A stretch of DNA of 64,000 nucleotides from Ulota crispa (lineage: Eukaryota > Streptophyta > Bryopsida > Orthotrichales > Orthotrichaceae). Under the pieces are notes generated by a model. The model saw only the letters and a program-made list of their open reading frames with translations. It made no database searches and had not been told where the DNA came from. Position 1 is the first letter of the stretch. Every line of letters starts with the position of its first letter. This document shows positions 48,585-60,323 of this stretch, one piece after another. The DNA is taken from NCBI GenBank assembly GCA_963920765.1, contig OY987246.1, forward strand, positions 12,334,868-12,398,867. The letters run 5' to 3'. A program made the translations under genes and the position numbers.

Positions 48585-50204
48585 TTTGATTGGTGCCATA
48601 CAGTGGTGCCTCGATAAGATAAAGGTATCCAGACAGCATATTCATTTCGTGTAAGGAAAGCATTCATTGCAACCAAACACATTTTTTGTAACTCCTCAAC
48701 CGCCAGAAATAGTCATCTCCTTCATCTTAACTAAACATTTTTTCTTATAAGGATTCATCTTAAACAGGCACTACTGTACTGAGGAATTTATAATTTATTT
48801 ATAATCTATTTCTCAGCACTTTGCCCTAGATTTTTAGAAGCATCGGCAGTTTCAGAATTTACTGGTGCCTAATTTTATCAGGTTCTCATCTGACCGAGGA
48901 AACTCCTGCCTACAAACCATGTAATCCTTCCTGATCAGTGTCCGGGAATTTTTTTGGTCTTCACCGGCTAAAATCCAACATTTTCCGTATTCAGCCGGTT
49001 CTTTTTGCCAAGCTTTGTGGGTTATTTTCTAAATTTACACTGTAATATATTCTATCTACTTATATAATTGAATTTGATCAACTTTTGTCCATAGCGTAGT
49101 CTTCCACCTAATTGGTTGATAGCAAGTTTTGTGTAAAAATAGAGTAGAGTACAAGCTAGACTATAGTAAAATTTGGATGTCCACTAAAAAATGGAGTAGA
49201 ATAAAGTAAAGGTTTAACTGAAGTAAACTACAAGTTTAATTTACAAGTGGCATGAGGAGATGGCATGGGGGAATAGCATGAGGGCCATGCCATAGGGGCC
49301 ATGGAAGGTAGGTCCCCGTCGATACAATAGGCAATGTACTAGTCTAATTTAATTTAATCTAATCTAAGATATAAAAAAGAATCCCATATTGGATGAAAAG
49401 GAGAGACTTTTGGTGCAACTATGAGTCGCATTCCATGCATGTAGCAGTATTAAACAATAGTTTAACAAGTACTTCCTTTGTCTCAATATAAAGTTCCAAA
49501 TTAGGCATAGTTCATGTCCCATTAAAAAGATCCCTTTTGCTAATTTCAATTGCTGAGAAAGCGTTTGTCATGTCCAATGATTCCATGGGGGCAAGTTAAG
49601 CTATTAAAGAGCATTCCTCTCCTAGCAAGTTTGGCCTTGCCCATATGAGGTATCATTGTTGTTACTAATCTTTAAATCATCAATAATGAGGAACTAGTAA
49701 CATGTACAAATATGGTACTTTTTGCATGGAATTTGGATGCCCAAACGGCAACATCAAAGTTGGGGATTTTGCACACGTTTGATAGATGGTATATTGATTC
49801 TAGAATGCATGTGTCATGAGTACAAAGACAAAAAAAAGAGGAGCCGACAGCCTCCACAAACTATGCACAAATATGATACTTTTTGCATGGAATTTGGGTG
49901 TTTAAACGGCAACATAAAAATTTGTGATTTTGCAAATATTTGGTAGGTGGTATATTGATTCTAGAATGCATTTTTCACTAGCTTTATGACTAAAAATACA
50001 GCTAATCCCTCATGGAGAAGTTTTTTTGGAGCTTTATAATGGGACAGAGGGAGTATATACCTAAAACTAGAGTAGAGGTAGTTTAACAAGTAGAGTAAAG
50101 CACAAGCTTGACCAAAGTAAAATTTGGATGTTCACTGAAAAATAGATATAGAGTATAGTACAAGTTTAAGCAAAGTAAAGTACAAGTTTAACCACGGGTG
50201 GCAT

Positions 50205-50330
50205 GAGGAGATGGCATGGGGGTCATGGGGACTTGGAGGAGTGGGGGCATGGGGGTCATGGGGACTTGGAGGCGTGGGGGCATGGGATTGCATGGAAGCA
50301 TGGGATTGTATGGGGTCCTGGGGGGCACAT
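50205..50330. repeat. G-rich minisatellite
   Basis: A 36-bp unit, 'catgggggtcatggggac' plus 'ttggaggagtgggggg'-type sequence, occurs twice and then decays into 'gcatgggattg' repeats. Similar 'ggcatgggg' repeats recur at 50700-50790. Confidence 0.8.
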
Positions 50331-50528
50331 TTTGTGATTAGATTGCTATTGCACGGTTTATTTATTGCAAGGATATATTTGTTGCCTCCTTTGGTACAAC
50401 AGATACAAAAACTAGTATCTATATAATTGAATACAATTTTAACTTCTATCATTGGTGGTTGTCCTTGAGGATGGGGGGCACGTGGATAGGAAGCACGGGG
50501 ACTGAGGTGATGTGATTGACGTAACTAA

Positions 50529-50679
50529 CACTACAAGGGAAACTATCCAAAATGACAAAAATATGTCCAAATCAACATGGCTAAATCTACAGAAATTGTC
50601 CAATTTGACAGTCTTTTTGTCATTTTGGACACATTTAGTCAATTTGGACATGTCAATTACGACACAATTTCTTGTAGTG
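50529..50679. mobile_element. Miniature CACTA (En/Spm-type) element
   Basis: 151 bp. It begins CACTACAAGGGAAACT and ends TTTCTTGTAGTG, matching the CACTACAAGAAA end of plant CACTA elements. 3-bp duplication TAA at 50526-50528 and 50680-50682, the length this superfamily makes. Subterminal 'gtccaaatcaacatg'-type motifs are repeated in both orientations. Confidence 0.9.
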
Positions 50680-50949
50680 TAATTTGTTTTTCAAATGATT
50701 GGCTAGGCATAAGAGGTGGTGTGGCATGGGGTGATGGTGTGACATGGGGTCGTGACGTGCCATGGAATGGTGGTGTGGCATGGGATAATGTCATCACCAT
50801 GTCCGTATGACATGTGAAAAAGACTTGTATATTTTATTTAGATTTTTGAGATAATAGCTATCATATTTTTAGCTAGCAAAATGCAACAGATTTTTTTCCC
50901 AATTTCACCAACAAACTTTGAACTAGCTGCTGGTTTTTCCTACACGTAT

Positions 50950-51818
50950 AGAGGGGTACAACAAGCTTACAAACTGCCCATTTTAGGCATTTAGTTTTTG
51001 TAGTAAAATGTAGAGTATGATTGGTACATTTTTGTCAAATTTTTTGTCATTGCATCCTTATGCAATCCCAATCAAGCATACCAAATTTCAATTCCTAAAA
51101 ACCAAAACTCCATTTTTGGTGAATTGTTTTGTAAGAAATTCATGGTTTTACATGATAATTGATTGAAAAACATTGGTGATGAATTTTTGAGATTTGATTT
51201 CATAGATATATAGAAAACATCCATATGCACATCATCCATGCTAAAAACAACCCCCTTAAGTAACAAAAATTTGAGCTACAAAAGATTATGTGAATTTTGT
51301 GATAGGCCTAAATTTTGTAAAACAAATTTTTTAATTTTTTAACTTGATTTTCATCAAGTAAATAGAATGTCATGTTTAGAGATACAAACTTAATTACAAT
51401 ATTTGAGTCAAACAACAAAATTTTGTTTTCGTAGAAACTTATATGTTTTAAAAAATTTGGGCCTATCAAAAGTTTCACATAATCTTTTGTAGCTCAAATT
51501 TTTGTCACTTAAGGGGGTTCATTTTAGCATGGATGATGTGCGTATGGATGTTTCCTACATATCCATGGAATCAAATTTCAAAAATTCACCACCAATGTTT
51601 TTCAATCAATTATCATGTAAAACCATGAATTTCTTACAAAACAATTTACCAAAAATGTAGTTTTGGTTTTTAAGAATTGAAATTTGGTATGATTGATTGA
51701 GATTGCATAAAGATGCAATGACAAAAAACTTGACAAAAATATACCAATCATACTCTACATTTTATTACAAAAACTGAATGCTTGAAATGGGCAGTTTGTA
51801 AACTTGTTGTGCCCCTCT
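50950..51818. mobile_element. Large palindromic (foldback) element
   Basis: Ends AGAGGGGTACAACAAGC and GTTGTGCCCCTCT. Arms of roughly 400 bp match in inverted orientation, for example 'caattatcatgtaaaaccat' on the right and its complement on the left. The loop is short. It interrupts the long dispersed repeat. Target duplication unclear. Confidence 0.75.
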
Positions 51819-52040
51819 GTACATTGTTCTTGATCGTTCTCTCAACCAGCATCATAGTATGAGTGTTTGGGTAGTTGTATCAAAAATTGGTTCAAATTTT
51901 TCTTTTACTTTCAATTTGCTCTTGCTTATCTTCACTAGCCTATTCAAAGGCTTCAAAAACACAAGGACTCCCCCCTTCAAAGGCACCCTCGGCTGAAAAC
52001 TATGTAGCTGGTGGGGAAAGTGTTATTTTAGTTCCGAGGA

Positions 52041-52283
52041 TTGCTATATTATGAGAGGGGGTCCATGAGCCGGAAGTTTGGATTTTGGTCCAAAAAATAA
52101 ATTTCATCTTAACCGTGTACACAAAAGCCCTATAATTGTGTATTCAAAACTTTCATCTCTTGAAAAATTTGTTGTTTATTTAGTTTTTCCATTAATTTTG
52201 AACTCAAAATTTTCTCTGGGTCACAAAATCTTGTCTCACAGCTCATGACACACTGTGTTTTAGGCTCAAAAAAATAGCATCAT
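52041..52283. mobile_element. 'gagccgtgag' MITE, copy 3
   Basis: About 240 bp with the shared core 'tgtacacaaaagccctataa' and ends rich in 'ctcac'. Nested in the long repeat. Confidence 0.5.
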
Positions 52284-52428
52284 CCTTTTAGTTCCTAAGA
52301 ACTTGAGCTTATCAGAGCCCATGTGGATTGGTGTTTAGCATTTGTCAAGCTGGTCTTTTCGCAATACCAACAAGAGTCGACTAGGAAAATTTTGTAGCAC
52401 TTAAAAAAGTAGGCATGCAAAGAATGGA

Positions 52429-52690
52429 GAATGCTATTTCATGAGCGGGGATTTGTGAGCTGTGAGCCGAGAGTTGTGAGTTGGGATTTTTTTGTCAAAA
52501 GAATAATTTCATCTATATATAAATGTGTGCATAGGGTCTTAAAACTGTGCATTTTAAACAACTATCTCTTGAGAACCTTGATGTTTTTTTAGCTCTTCCA
52601 TTGATTTTGAGTTGAGAATCCATTCTTGCTCATAGAATCTTCAATCCTTGCTCATGGTTCATTGTTTTATGCTCACCAAATAGCGTTGTC
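52429..52690. mobile_element. 'gagccgtgag' MITE, copy 4
   Basis: About 260 bp starting 'gagaatgctatttcatgagc'. Ends diverged but recognisable. Confidence 0.5.
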
Positions 52691-54103
52691 CTACAAAGAA
52701 TTAGAGTTTTGAGGTTAAAAAAAGTACAAGTTACAATGTTATGTGTGATCTTGTGATATGCCACAGATTTTTACCCCATAATGTCTTTGCATCTCAATGT
52801 TATTACAACGGTTAATTTTGCCAATAACTTGGTTCATGTTGAACAGACAATAGAAAGACTATGATTTGTGGATCCTTGGCCTTAGTTTGCATAATACTGA
52901 AGGACATCGAAAGACTTCCTTTTATTACATGTTTTCAAATATTCAAAGGCGTGTAAGAAATGTTTTAAGAGTAGGGTTTTGGCCACTTTCTTTGCTATCC
53001 CTCAAGTAGTAACTTAGTGACAAAGCTTTTGTAATGCATCATCTTTCACACATTCTTAAATTGAATTACATGCTAGGAAATTTTTCTTGGAATTTTGACC
53101 ACTTGAGTCACATTATTTGAGATTGTATTAAATACTTTAACCCACAATACATTAAATTATCCTAAATTATTGTGAATTTTTTTATCAGAGTTCTTTAGAG
53201 ATTCACCAACTTCTTAAAATAATGCAAAGTAAAGTTTTTAGTGTGAGGCACAGCAATTGTGACAACTTGTGTAGTACTTGTTGATAATATTCTTAAACAT
53301 TTCACCTTGGATGGATGTTGATTTACTCTTCATCATTATATAAGAGACATAATCTGTGGCACTATTTGATACTTCATTTACAAGAATGGTTACTTAATTA
53401 ATATTCAAAATTGTCATTTTTTTTTGAAAATTTCAGTTTTCTCTTGTTAAATATATGTTGAGAACATTACCTTTAAATATTTCTTAGGACTATTGCAAAA
53501 TACTGTTCCAATTAATTTTATAAGTAATTTTTTTTGCTATATATTCAAAGACATATAAAGCGGTTATTTGTAAACTTTATTTTTCTGTACTGTGCATTTT
53601 TTATACACATGCAACAAATAATGTTTTTCAACAAAATTAGTTTTCTTCAATAAAAAAAAAAAAAAAACACCAATTATAGTAGAAGAGTGTGCAATCAAAG
53701 GATGTTGGACAAGTATGGAGCTGCGTTTTTCCTAGCAAAATTTTGCCAAATTTGACAGAATTCAGCCACTGAACCCTCTTCCCTCCACAAATCCTCCAAT
53801 CTAGAGATGACACCGCAAAGGTTTCTGTCACTTAGAAAAAACACTCGTATAAAGATACCCCTAATTGATTCATTAAATTTTTTTAAAGTCTTCATTCAAA
53901 AAAATTGATGGTAGCACAAGGATCATACAAATTAGTACCAAAGAAACAACACAGTAGCTACAAATCATGTCAAAGTTTCATTCAAACACAAATCATGTGA
54001 GCTCTTTCATATTCATTTTTTATCTATTTGATGCAAGAGTTTTGAAATTTAAAACCATGTTGATATTTTGTTGGTATTCATGTGCTTAAAGTTTTCATTG
54101 ATA

Positions 54104-54106
<3 letters not shown>

Positions 54107-54156
<50 letters not shown>
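54107..54156. repeat. (TA)n microsatellite
   Basis: About 25 dinucleotide units, directly before the LTR-like copy 2. Confidence 0.95.
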
Positions 54157-54157
<1 letters not shown>

Positions 54158-54161
<4 letters not shown>

Positions 54162-54480
54162 TAGGCTTGGTTTCATTAGTTGGGTAGTTGGGTGTTGCTC
54201 CAAGAAGATTAAATGGCGATTATGTGGCGGTTATTTTTATTTCTATGGTTATGTGGCGATTATGGTTGTCCTTGAGGATGGGGTATATACGGGAATATGG
54301 GGTGGATGCTTAGAGAAGGAGGCAAAGCGCATAGGTAGGCATAGTACAAGTAAGCTCATTGTAATTGAAAGGAGAAGAAGCCTGAAGAAGGTGATTATGA
54401 GGAAGGTCATGTTAATATTTTTGCAAGGACCCCCTCTTGTGATGGCCCTCCGCCGGAACAGCGGGTGTAAGGGTCCACTA

Positions 54481-54482
<2 letters not shown>
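54158..54482 (+). mobile_element. LTR-like retroelement fragment (copy 2)
   Basis: Inverted relative of 10001-10372, with the same GRHSTSKLIV ... RKVMLIFLQGPP open frame. It is bounded by (TA)n arrays on both sides, so its true ends are lost. The 176-aa frame at 54082-54612 is this fragment plus translated (TA)n. Confidence 0.5.

Positions 54483-54483
<1 letters not shown>

Positions 54484-54553
<70 letters not shown>
54484..54553. repeat. (AT)n microsatellite
   Basis: About 35 dinucleotide units between the LTR-like fragment and the hairpin element. Confidence 0.95.
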
Positions 54554-54555
<2 letters not shown>

Positions 54556-55106
54556 AAATTTTATCAAACTTTTATTGCAGTGTTACTATTTCTTGATGTA
54601 TTTTTGCTTTAAGTAATTCAAAAGTCCTATATTTTTAATTTCTAATTCAACCACCTCCAATTTGTTTGAATATAGCCTTAGAATGATAAAGGTGTAACAA
54701 ATCTTTTAATCTAGATTAAAAAAATCAGCATAAAAATCTCACATTTCATGCTTAAAACACACTTTAAGGTGTGGCGTTAGCAATTTAGGGTGTGGCTTTA
54801 GTAATTCCCTATATATATATAGGGAATTAGTAGGCCTTAGTAATTCCCTCTATATATATATATATATATAGGGAATTACTAAAGCCACACCCTAAAGTGT
54901 GTTTTGAGCATGAAATGTGAGATTTTTATGTTGATCTTTTTAATTTGGATTAAAAGATTTTTTACACCTTTATCATTCTAAGGCTATATTCAAACAAATT
55001 GGAGGTGGTTGAATTAGAAACTAAAAATATAGGACTTTTGAATTACTTAAAGCAAAAATACATCAAAAAATAGCAATACTGCAATAAAAGTTTGATAAAA
55101 TTTTCT
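54554..55106. mobile_element. Near-perfect hairpin element, ~265-bp arms
   Basis: The left arm starts 'ggaaattttatcaaactttt' and its complement ends the right arm near 55106. The centre is short (TA)n flanked by 'agggaatta'. Each arm is one unit of the MITE seen singly at 27455-27735, so this is a head-to-head pair. A further partial end is at about 55195-55260. Confidence 0.85.
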
Positions 55107-55269
55107 GTTTGTTTGTTTTTTTTTCAAAGAGACGGTAATGTCCTAATTGAATGAATGATGGACCACTTGAATTGAAAAAAATAGTATTAAATCCTCACAT
55201 TACATGCTCATAAAGGTGTGTGGCGTTAGCAATTTTGGGTGTGGCTTTAGCAATTCCCTATATACATAT

Positions 55270-57030
55270 AATTTTTTTAATATTATGTCATCCAAAATTC
55301 TTATAGAAATCACCAATTTCTAGTTTCATGTTCTTGCAACTAATCAATGAATGTGATGTTTGTTTTGGTTTAAATTAAAGATAAAAATGAACAAGAATCT
55401 CATAATGGGCTCATTCATAAATTCCAAATAAAACATTGTTAATTGATTTTTTATCTTTATCCAACATTACTTCAATAATGTAGCTGGGACATAAAATTCT
55501 CTAGAATATCCAATAAGAGATAGTATGGCATTTGAAGCTTGTCAAAATGATGCTAAAGAAAAGTAAAATAACATATCTCTATATACATATTAGTTAAAAA
55601 AGACAAGCTGTTATATTTGTTCGCTAGAGACATTTGTCACTTTGTTCTTTCCCTGGCACAAAATGCTTGTACATTTGTAACCAACATATGTACACACATT
55701 TTAAAATAAGTAAATGGATTCATCAATTTTTGAAAATGAAAAGCTCTTGTTATGTTCACTCTTCAAGAACAGCACTTAGACATTTTGAGATTGAATAGTA
55801 TTGTGCATGCTAACTAAAATCACTAAAACCATTTCAATTAAACAAATTATATTTTATAGTTTTTTGAGTATTAGAGAAATGAATTTTAAGCTCTGTATAT
55901 TCATACGTAACCAAATTTCAAGTTAAAATACTACATTGATTAACATAGTGATTTCAAAATGCTTTGAGTTTAATATTCAAAACACACCTTATCAAAAACA
56001 TAATCATGTTTAAGATATAAAAAATAGGATTCTGTTGTCATCGTACATAATTAGCATATAGAGTGATATTGAATTAGGCCTTCCATGCTTAAATTGCAAA
56101 CACACAACAAATAATTGCTTGTAGAATACCAAAAGCCATAAATCTTTCATACAAAATATAATATTATTAGAAAACGAACAAGTTGCAATGAAATACCATG
56201 ACAAATTTTTGCAAATAAATGTCATTGGTAGGAGTTTAAAATCCATTCTATAAATTTTTCGTCTAAAAATTTAAAATATTGTCATATTGATTTTTTGTCA
56301 AAACTGGTTTAGAACTAAGGAAATAGAGTGAAACCCAATGACAAAAGAAGTTCACAAAAAACACCAGATGGCATATGAAAATATATGAAATGAGGTCTTT
56401 GCAATATTTTGCAGTTTCAGGTTAAGCTGCTCATAAATTTAAGAGAAATATGGAAAAAATAAAAAAGCAAGCATATGTTGAGATTATTATACTTTAATAA
56501 ACGCTGAGAAAGTCTCATATGAACAACCAAATCCAACGTCGACATAAAATTCATATATACTTTGGGCTTTTGAAATATAAAAGTATACTTAAACACAAAG
56601 CTAATGCATATAAAGTGGTATTATGAAATGCTTGGTGTGTGACATTTAAATTTTATCCAATATGAACAAATAACATTATGAAAGAAATTTATTTTCTTGT
56701 CTCGTAAATTTCTTAAAACATATCTCCTCTTTTGCTGTTTATTAAGTCAGGATTTGTGTTATATAATCAACATGTCTTACGAATATAGGAACTTGTGTTT
56801 CTTTCATAAAATTGCTCGTTAAATTGTTGATTTAGTGTTGGTATTGATGATGATTTTTAGATTCTTTGACAACATGCTTTTATTTTCATTTTGTCCAGAA
56901 TATGTACAACATATGTTTATATACAATTGAATTTTCATGTTTGTGTTTTGCAACAAAACCGTTTGAATGCAACTTTACGCACGGTTTTCTTATTTGTGTA
57001 AGAAATGGATACATTCATTTGTTTTTTCTT
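55270..57030. other. Gene-free AT-rich stretch
   Basis: No recognised gene or repeat shared with the rest of the window. A minus-strand frame at 56010-56246 includes KHGRPNSISLY after a possible acceptor, but I cannot connect it to any family or to the frame at 57041-57298. Confidence 0.4.
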
Positions 57031-57040
57031 CTTTGTATGT

Positions 57041-57298
57041 TTAAGGCATCCAAAAGCGTCTTTCAAGTGATTTAGGTTTTGAAACCTTAACCTTATCCTT
57101 AACCGTTACTATTTTATTTGCTTCTACTATAGATTTTTGAAGTTTCTTTGTCTTCTTTGTTTTGGTTGAATTCTTAATTTTTGGCGTAATTGGTACCCTA
57201 GGTTTGGGTTCCTTCTTTTCTATGTCAATACTTCTTTTAGTTTCTAGTTTTTTACCCTTCCTACTAGGTAAATCCCTGCTTCCATACAAATTCTCCAT
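57041..57298 (-). CDS. Unassigned lysine-rich open frame, 85 aa
   Basis: Starts with a true ATG (MENLYGSRDLPSRKGKK) and is strongly Lys/Thr/Pro rich (KNSTKTKKTKKLQKS), unlike the Phe/Ile/Leu-rich frames that AT-rich junk usually gives here. I do not recognise it. It has no partner exons I can support and no second copy in the window. It might be an exon of a basic nuclear protein or chance. Confidence 0.25.
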   Translation of the reverse strand: MENLYGSRDLPSRKGKKLETKRSIDIEKKEPKPRVPITPKIKNSTKTKKTKKLQKSIVEANKIVTVKDKVKVSKPKSLERRFWMP

Positions 57299-57862
57299 AC
57301 TTAACTTTCTTTAAGAGTGTTCAATTTTCTATTTGTATTCAAAATTGTTTGCCCAACTTCTTTCACACCCAAAATAAAATGGGAAAAACATGTTACTTTT
57401 ACTATTTTCAAGGGTAACTAGCACAAAACAACGCTTTCTATAGTAGAACTTCCTTTGAAAGGTCATGACCATCCAAATACCAATTTGTAATATTAACCCT
57501 TAAACAATAGGTTAGTCACTTTGGCCAAAATGCAAGTTATAAATAGTGGTGTGGCAAAGTACCCACACAATTTAATATTATTGTTAAAAAGTTGCATAAG
57601 CTTGCACTGCATGTTATCCTCATGTAAATTGCAAGTATGGCAACATGAGGCCTAATACCATCTTTGCAAACCTTCTCATAATTTGGAATACCCTAAAATA
57701 TAAGTGCATTCAAAGAGGCTATTTTTTGCCCTCCAAGATGGATCTTGTCTCCATGATTATTTTTAAAAAATGGATCAAATATTAAAAAAATTATTGCCAA
57801 CAAACCAACTTTTTGTCATTCATTGGACAATAAACATCCACATCAACATTTAAGGGTTATTG

Positions 57863-57985
57863 TACCTTGGGAGCAGATTTGGCACTGATGTGCCAAATTA
57901 AATACTTTTTGGCCTCGACATACACTACGTCAAGGCCAAAATGTATTTAATTTGGCACATCAGAGCCAAATCTGCTCCCAAGGTA
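57863..57985. mobile_element. Small perfect hairpin element
   Basis: 123 bp from TACCTTGGGAGCAGATTTGG to the complement. The arms are about 50 bp with few mismatches, bounded by TA. Probably a small foldback MITE. Confidence 0.75.
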
Positions 57986-58031
57986 TAGTAGTACATATTA
58001 CAAGATAATTGAAAGATTTTACATCTAATTA

Positions 58032-59137
58032 CCCCTTAACTTCTGAAGGACCATTATCCCCTTGGGAGACAAATGGGATTTTGGGCATGTACCTACAGCT
58101 AAACTACTTTGTGTAATTTTCTAAAACTTTTATAGAAGATGGAGAATTCAAAGGTCTACATGGGCATCCATTTTTTCCTTCATTCCAACATGTATTGAAA
58201 AAGTTATGCATGAACTTTTGAAAAACAGAGGAGGGCAGGCAACCCAAAAAAATGAAATTGCATTTAAAAAAAATAAAAATTTGGAATTTGTTCTTTAGAT
58301 TTATATATGTGTGGGAAGCCTTTGAATCATTCAATTTTTCTTGATGAGATGAAAGTTATGAGAATTTTTAGTTTGTGGGTGGTGGGTAGGTAAGGAATTC
58401 CCAAGGCCTCCATTCCTTTTGCCCGTTGTAAAGTTTGGTGCTTTACTTTTTTGAGCTCTTCGTGTATTTGTTTTTTGACTTTTTTTTCTTCCAAGTTGTA
58501 GTAGACCAAGATTCCTTGGTTTTTACCATTTGAATCAAAGTAATTCAAATTTCTAAATTTTTCATAATTCCTCCGATTTTGCCTAGTGTATACAGTTGAA
58601 CCTCCCTAAACTCATATTCTTGGGACTAGGTTTATGAAGGTTTTACTTTTTAGAGTGGCGGTGCAGAGGGGATGGGGAGGGAGCACCCTTTATTGAAACC
58701 ACCATTTGATGTTAGCTTAGTGGGAATATTAGCTTAGATAGGTATTAGATTAGGGAGGTTCTACTATATGCATATTTCATGGCCTTATGGCATTGCAAGA
58801 CTTTACAAAGTATGATTCACACCTCCAATTCATCTGGGAATTCTTCCATGCTTACCCAACTTGGTCTTCTACATGGAAAAAATAAACCTCAACTTTACGT
58901 AGAGCTATTTTTTGATATAGGAGTGGTCAAAGGCTTTTGAAATTTTTGGGTAGCGGGGAAAAAAAACATTTTTTTTCCACTTCAAATGTCAAAATCTCAA
59001 TCCTCTACTTCTAGAATGAGCAAAAAATTTCCCAAAAGTACCTCCCATAGTCTAGGACAAGGTCCTATAGTTGAATTTTCAAAAAAACTTTTTCCTACCT
59101 TTGTACTCATTCCCCAAAAGTGGCAGTTATTGGTGAT
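58032..59137. mobile_element. TTAA-type TIR element, family A, copy 3, right end lost
   Basis: Same orientation as 24176-25140. The last ~40 bp are missing and the sequence runs straight into the family B element at 59138. It also carries the insertion 58593-58766. Confidence 0.7.
58593..58766. mobile_element. Emigrant-like (pogo/mariner type) MITE
   Basis: 174 bp, begins CAGTTGAACCTCCCTAAACT and ends TTAGGGAGGTTCTACTA, close to the known Emigrant end CAGTAAAACCTCTATAAAT. TA on both sides (58591-58592 and 58767-58768). The related element at 62217-63132 has the uninterrupted site 'ctagtgtatatgca' on its complementary strand, which proves the insertion. Confidence 0.85.
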
Positions 59138-59141
59138 TTAA

Positions 59142-59786
59142 CCCCTAAATGCCCAAGGCACCCAATTTGGGTGTTTGCAAAACTTTGAAGACAAATAAAA
59201 TCTTATCAAATCACTATTTTTGGTATTTTCTTTTGAATACAAGTTTTTTTTGAAGTATATTTTTAGTATCAAAAATCTGATTTTGAAAATGAATATTCAT
59301 GATTTTCTATTCAAGATTTGTACAAGGGTGTCCACTACAATCTTGAGTTTTCTAGTGTTGGAAGATCTTGAAAATGAGCCTCAAATACATTAGAGCTTGA
59401 AGAAAAGTCCGCATTAGAAATTCATTTAAAAAAAATAAAGAAGTAGATTTTGAAAACCGTAAATTGGTTGAGGTTAAACATGTAATGACCTTAAACCTCA
59501 TATTTTTTTGATGACCAAATTTTTAGATTTGACATGTGAAATGAGGATTAGAAGACTTCAAGTCACTTTTACAATTTTAACACCCTCATGTTCAAACATT
59601 ATAATCTTTCAAACTATAAGTGATATTGTTGTGTTTTCTTTTTCCATGTAGTCTCTAACATGTCAAATTTATATTTGTACGGTTATAGTTTAAAAAAACA
59701 TGATGAGATTTATGAAAAGGTTAGTTGATTGTTCACTTTCTTGAAAATGCCAAGTGAAGTTTAGAAAGGCCTTAGACATTTAGGGG
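59142..59786. mobile_element. TTAA-type TIR element, family B, copy 2
   Basis: 645 bp with intact TTAA at 59138-59141 and 59787-59790. Ends CCCCTAAATGCCCAAGGC and GGCCTTAGACATTTAGGGG. Homologous to 19123-19769, in inverted orientation. Confidence 0.85.
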
Positions 59787-59790
59787 TTAA

Positions 59791-60239
59791 ACAACCAGTA
59801 GGTCACCATGACTTCTTGCAATGACAAAGTGCCCACACAATTTACTACTAATCCCAAAAATTGCATAACATTTAATTCCGTTAATTTTTGGCTTCTATAA
59901 CCCTTGAGCGCCTAGTCAACATTATACTGTTGATGGGCCCACAAACTTCATCTCACTTTTTCTCTTAATTTGTACGGTGAAAACAGTGCTGGTTAATCCC
60001 CATCAGCAAAGAAGGTAGTCCTTTTTCAAATCCTGCGATCAATTTTCTAGATATAATTTTCCAAGCTGTAGTGGTCATTAAACCCCCATTTTCTCCTAAA
60101 TCTTAAAATAACTCTAAGCACTCCGGGATAGTGGACCATGTCTCCATAATCACTTCTGGAAAGAAAAAAAAGAAAGATGAGAAAGGGTCTGGAAAGAAAA
60201 AAGAAAAAAAAAGGATGAGAAGGGGTCAAAAGATCAAAA
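59791..60239. other. Repeat remnants, no gene
   Basis: About 59800-59880 is related to 57540-57600 and 4020-4130. 'aacccttgagcgcctagtca' near 59898 resembles the family D end at 61293. The minus-strand frame at 60047-60229 is made of poly-pyrimidine. Confidence 0.45.
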
Positions 60240-60323
60240 TGAAGCTGCCAGGAGTTGAACCCGGAACCTCGACCCCGTGGGGATCGTTTCTTCTCTGAAG
60301 GTGGAGGTCAGCGCATCAGCTTC
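60240..60323 (-). repeat. tRNA-like unit, copy 3
   Basis: 84 nt. GAAGCTG pairs perfectly with CAGCTTC, followed by discriminator A and TTTT, a possible Pol III stop. T loop TTCAACT and box B GGGTTCAACTCC are intact. A long variable arm (GATCCCCACGGGGTC) can pair. It is the best preserved of the three. The D and anticodon arms are unclear, so a functional tRNA is not claimed. Confidence 0.6.

Larger units (their letters stand above)
48585..53450 (-). mobile_element. Old long dispersed repeat, copy 2, inverted and expanded by insertions
   Basis: Minus-strand relative of 28400-31160: shared blocks near 48890-49060, 51840-51970 and 52720-53000. Inserted in it are the CACTA mini-element (50529-50679), the palindrome (50950-51818), two 'gagccgtgag' MITEs (52041-52283 and 52429-52690) and G-rich minisatellites near 49250-49320 and 50200-50330. 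No gene is seen in the whole stretch. Confidence 0.55.

Noticed and set aside
50211-50426. Frame with repeated GAWGSWGLGGV
   Set aside because: It is the translation of the G-rich minisatellite.
54082-54612. 176-aa open frame
   Set aside because: Both ends are translated (TA)n and the middle is the LTR-like repeat also seen at 10 kb.
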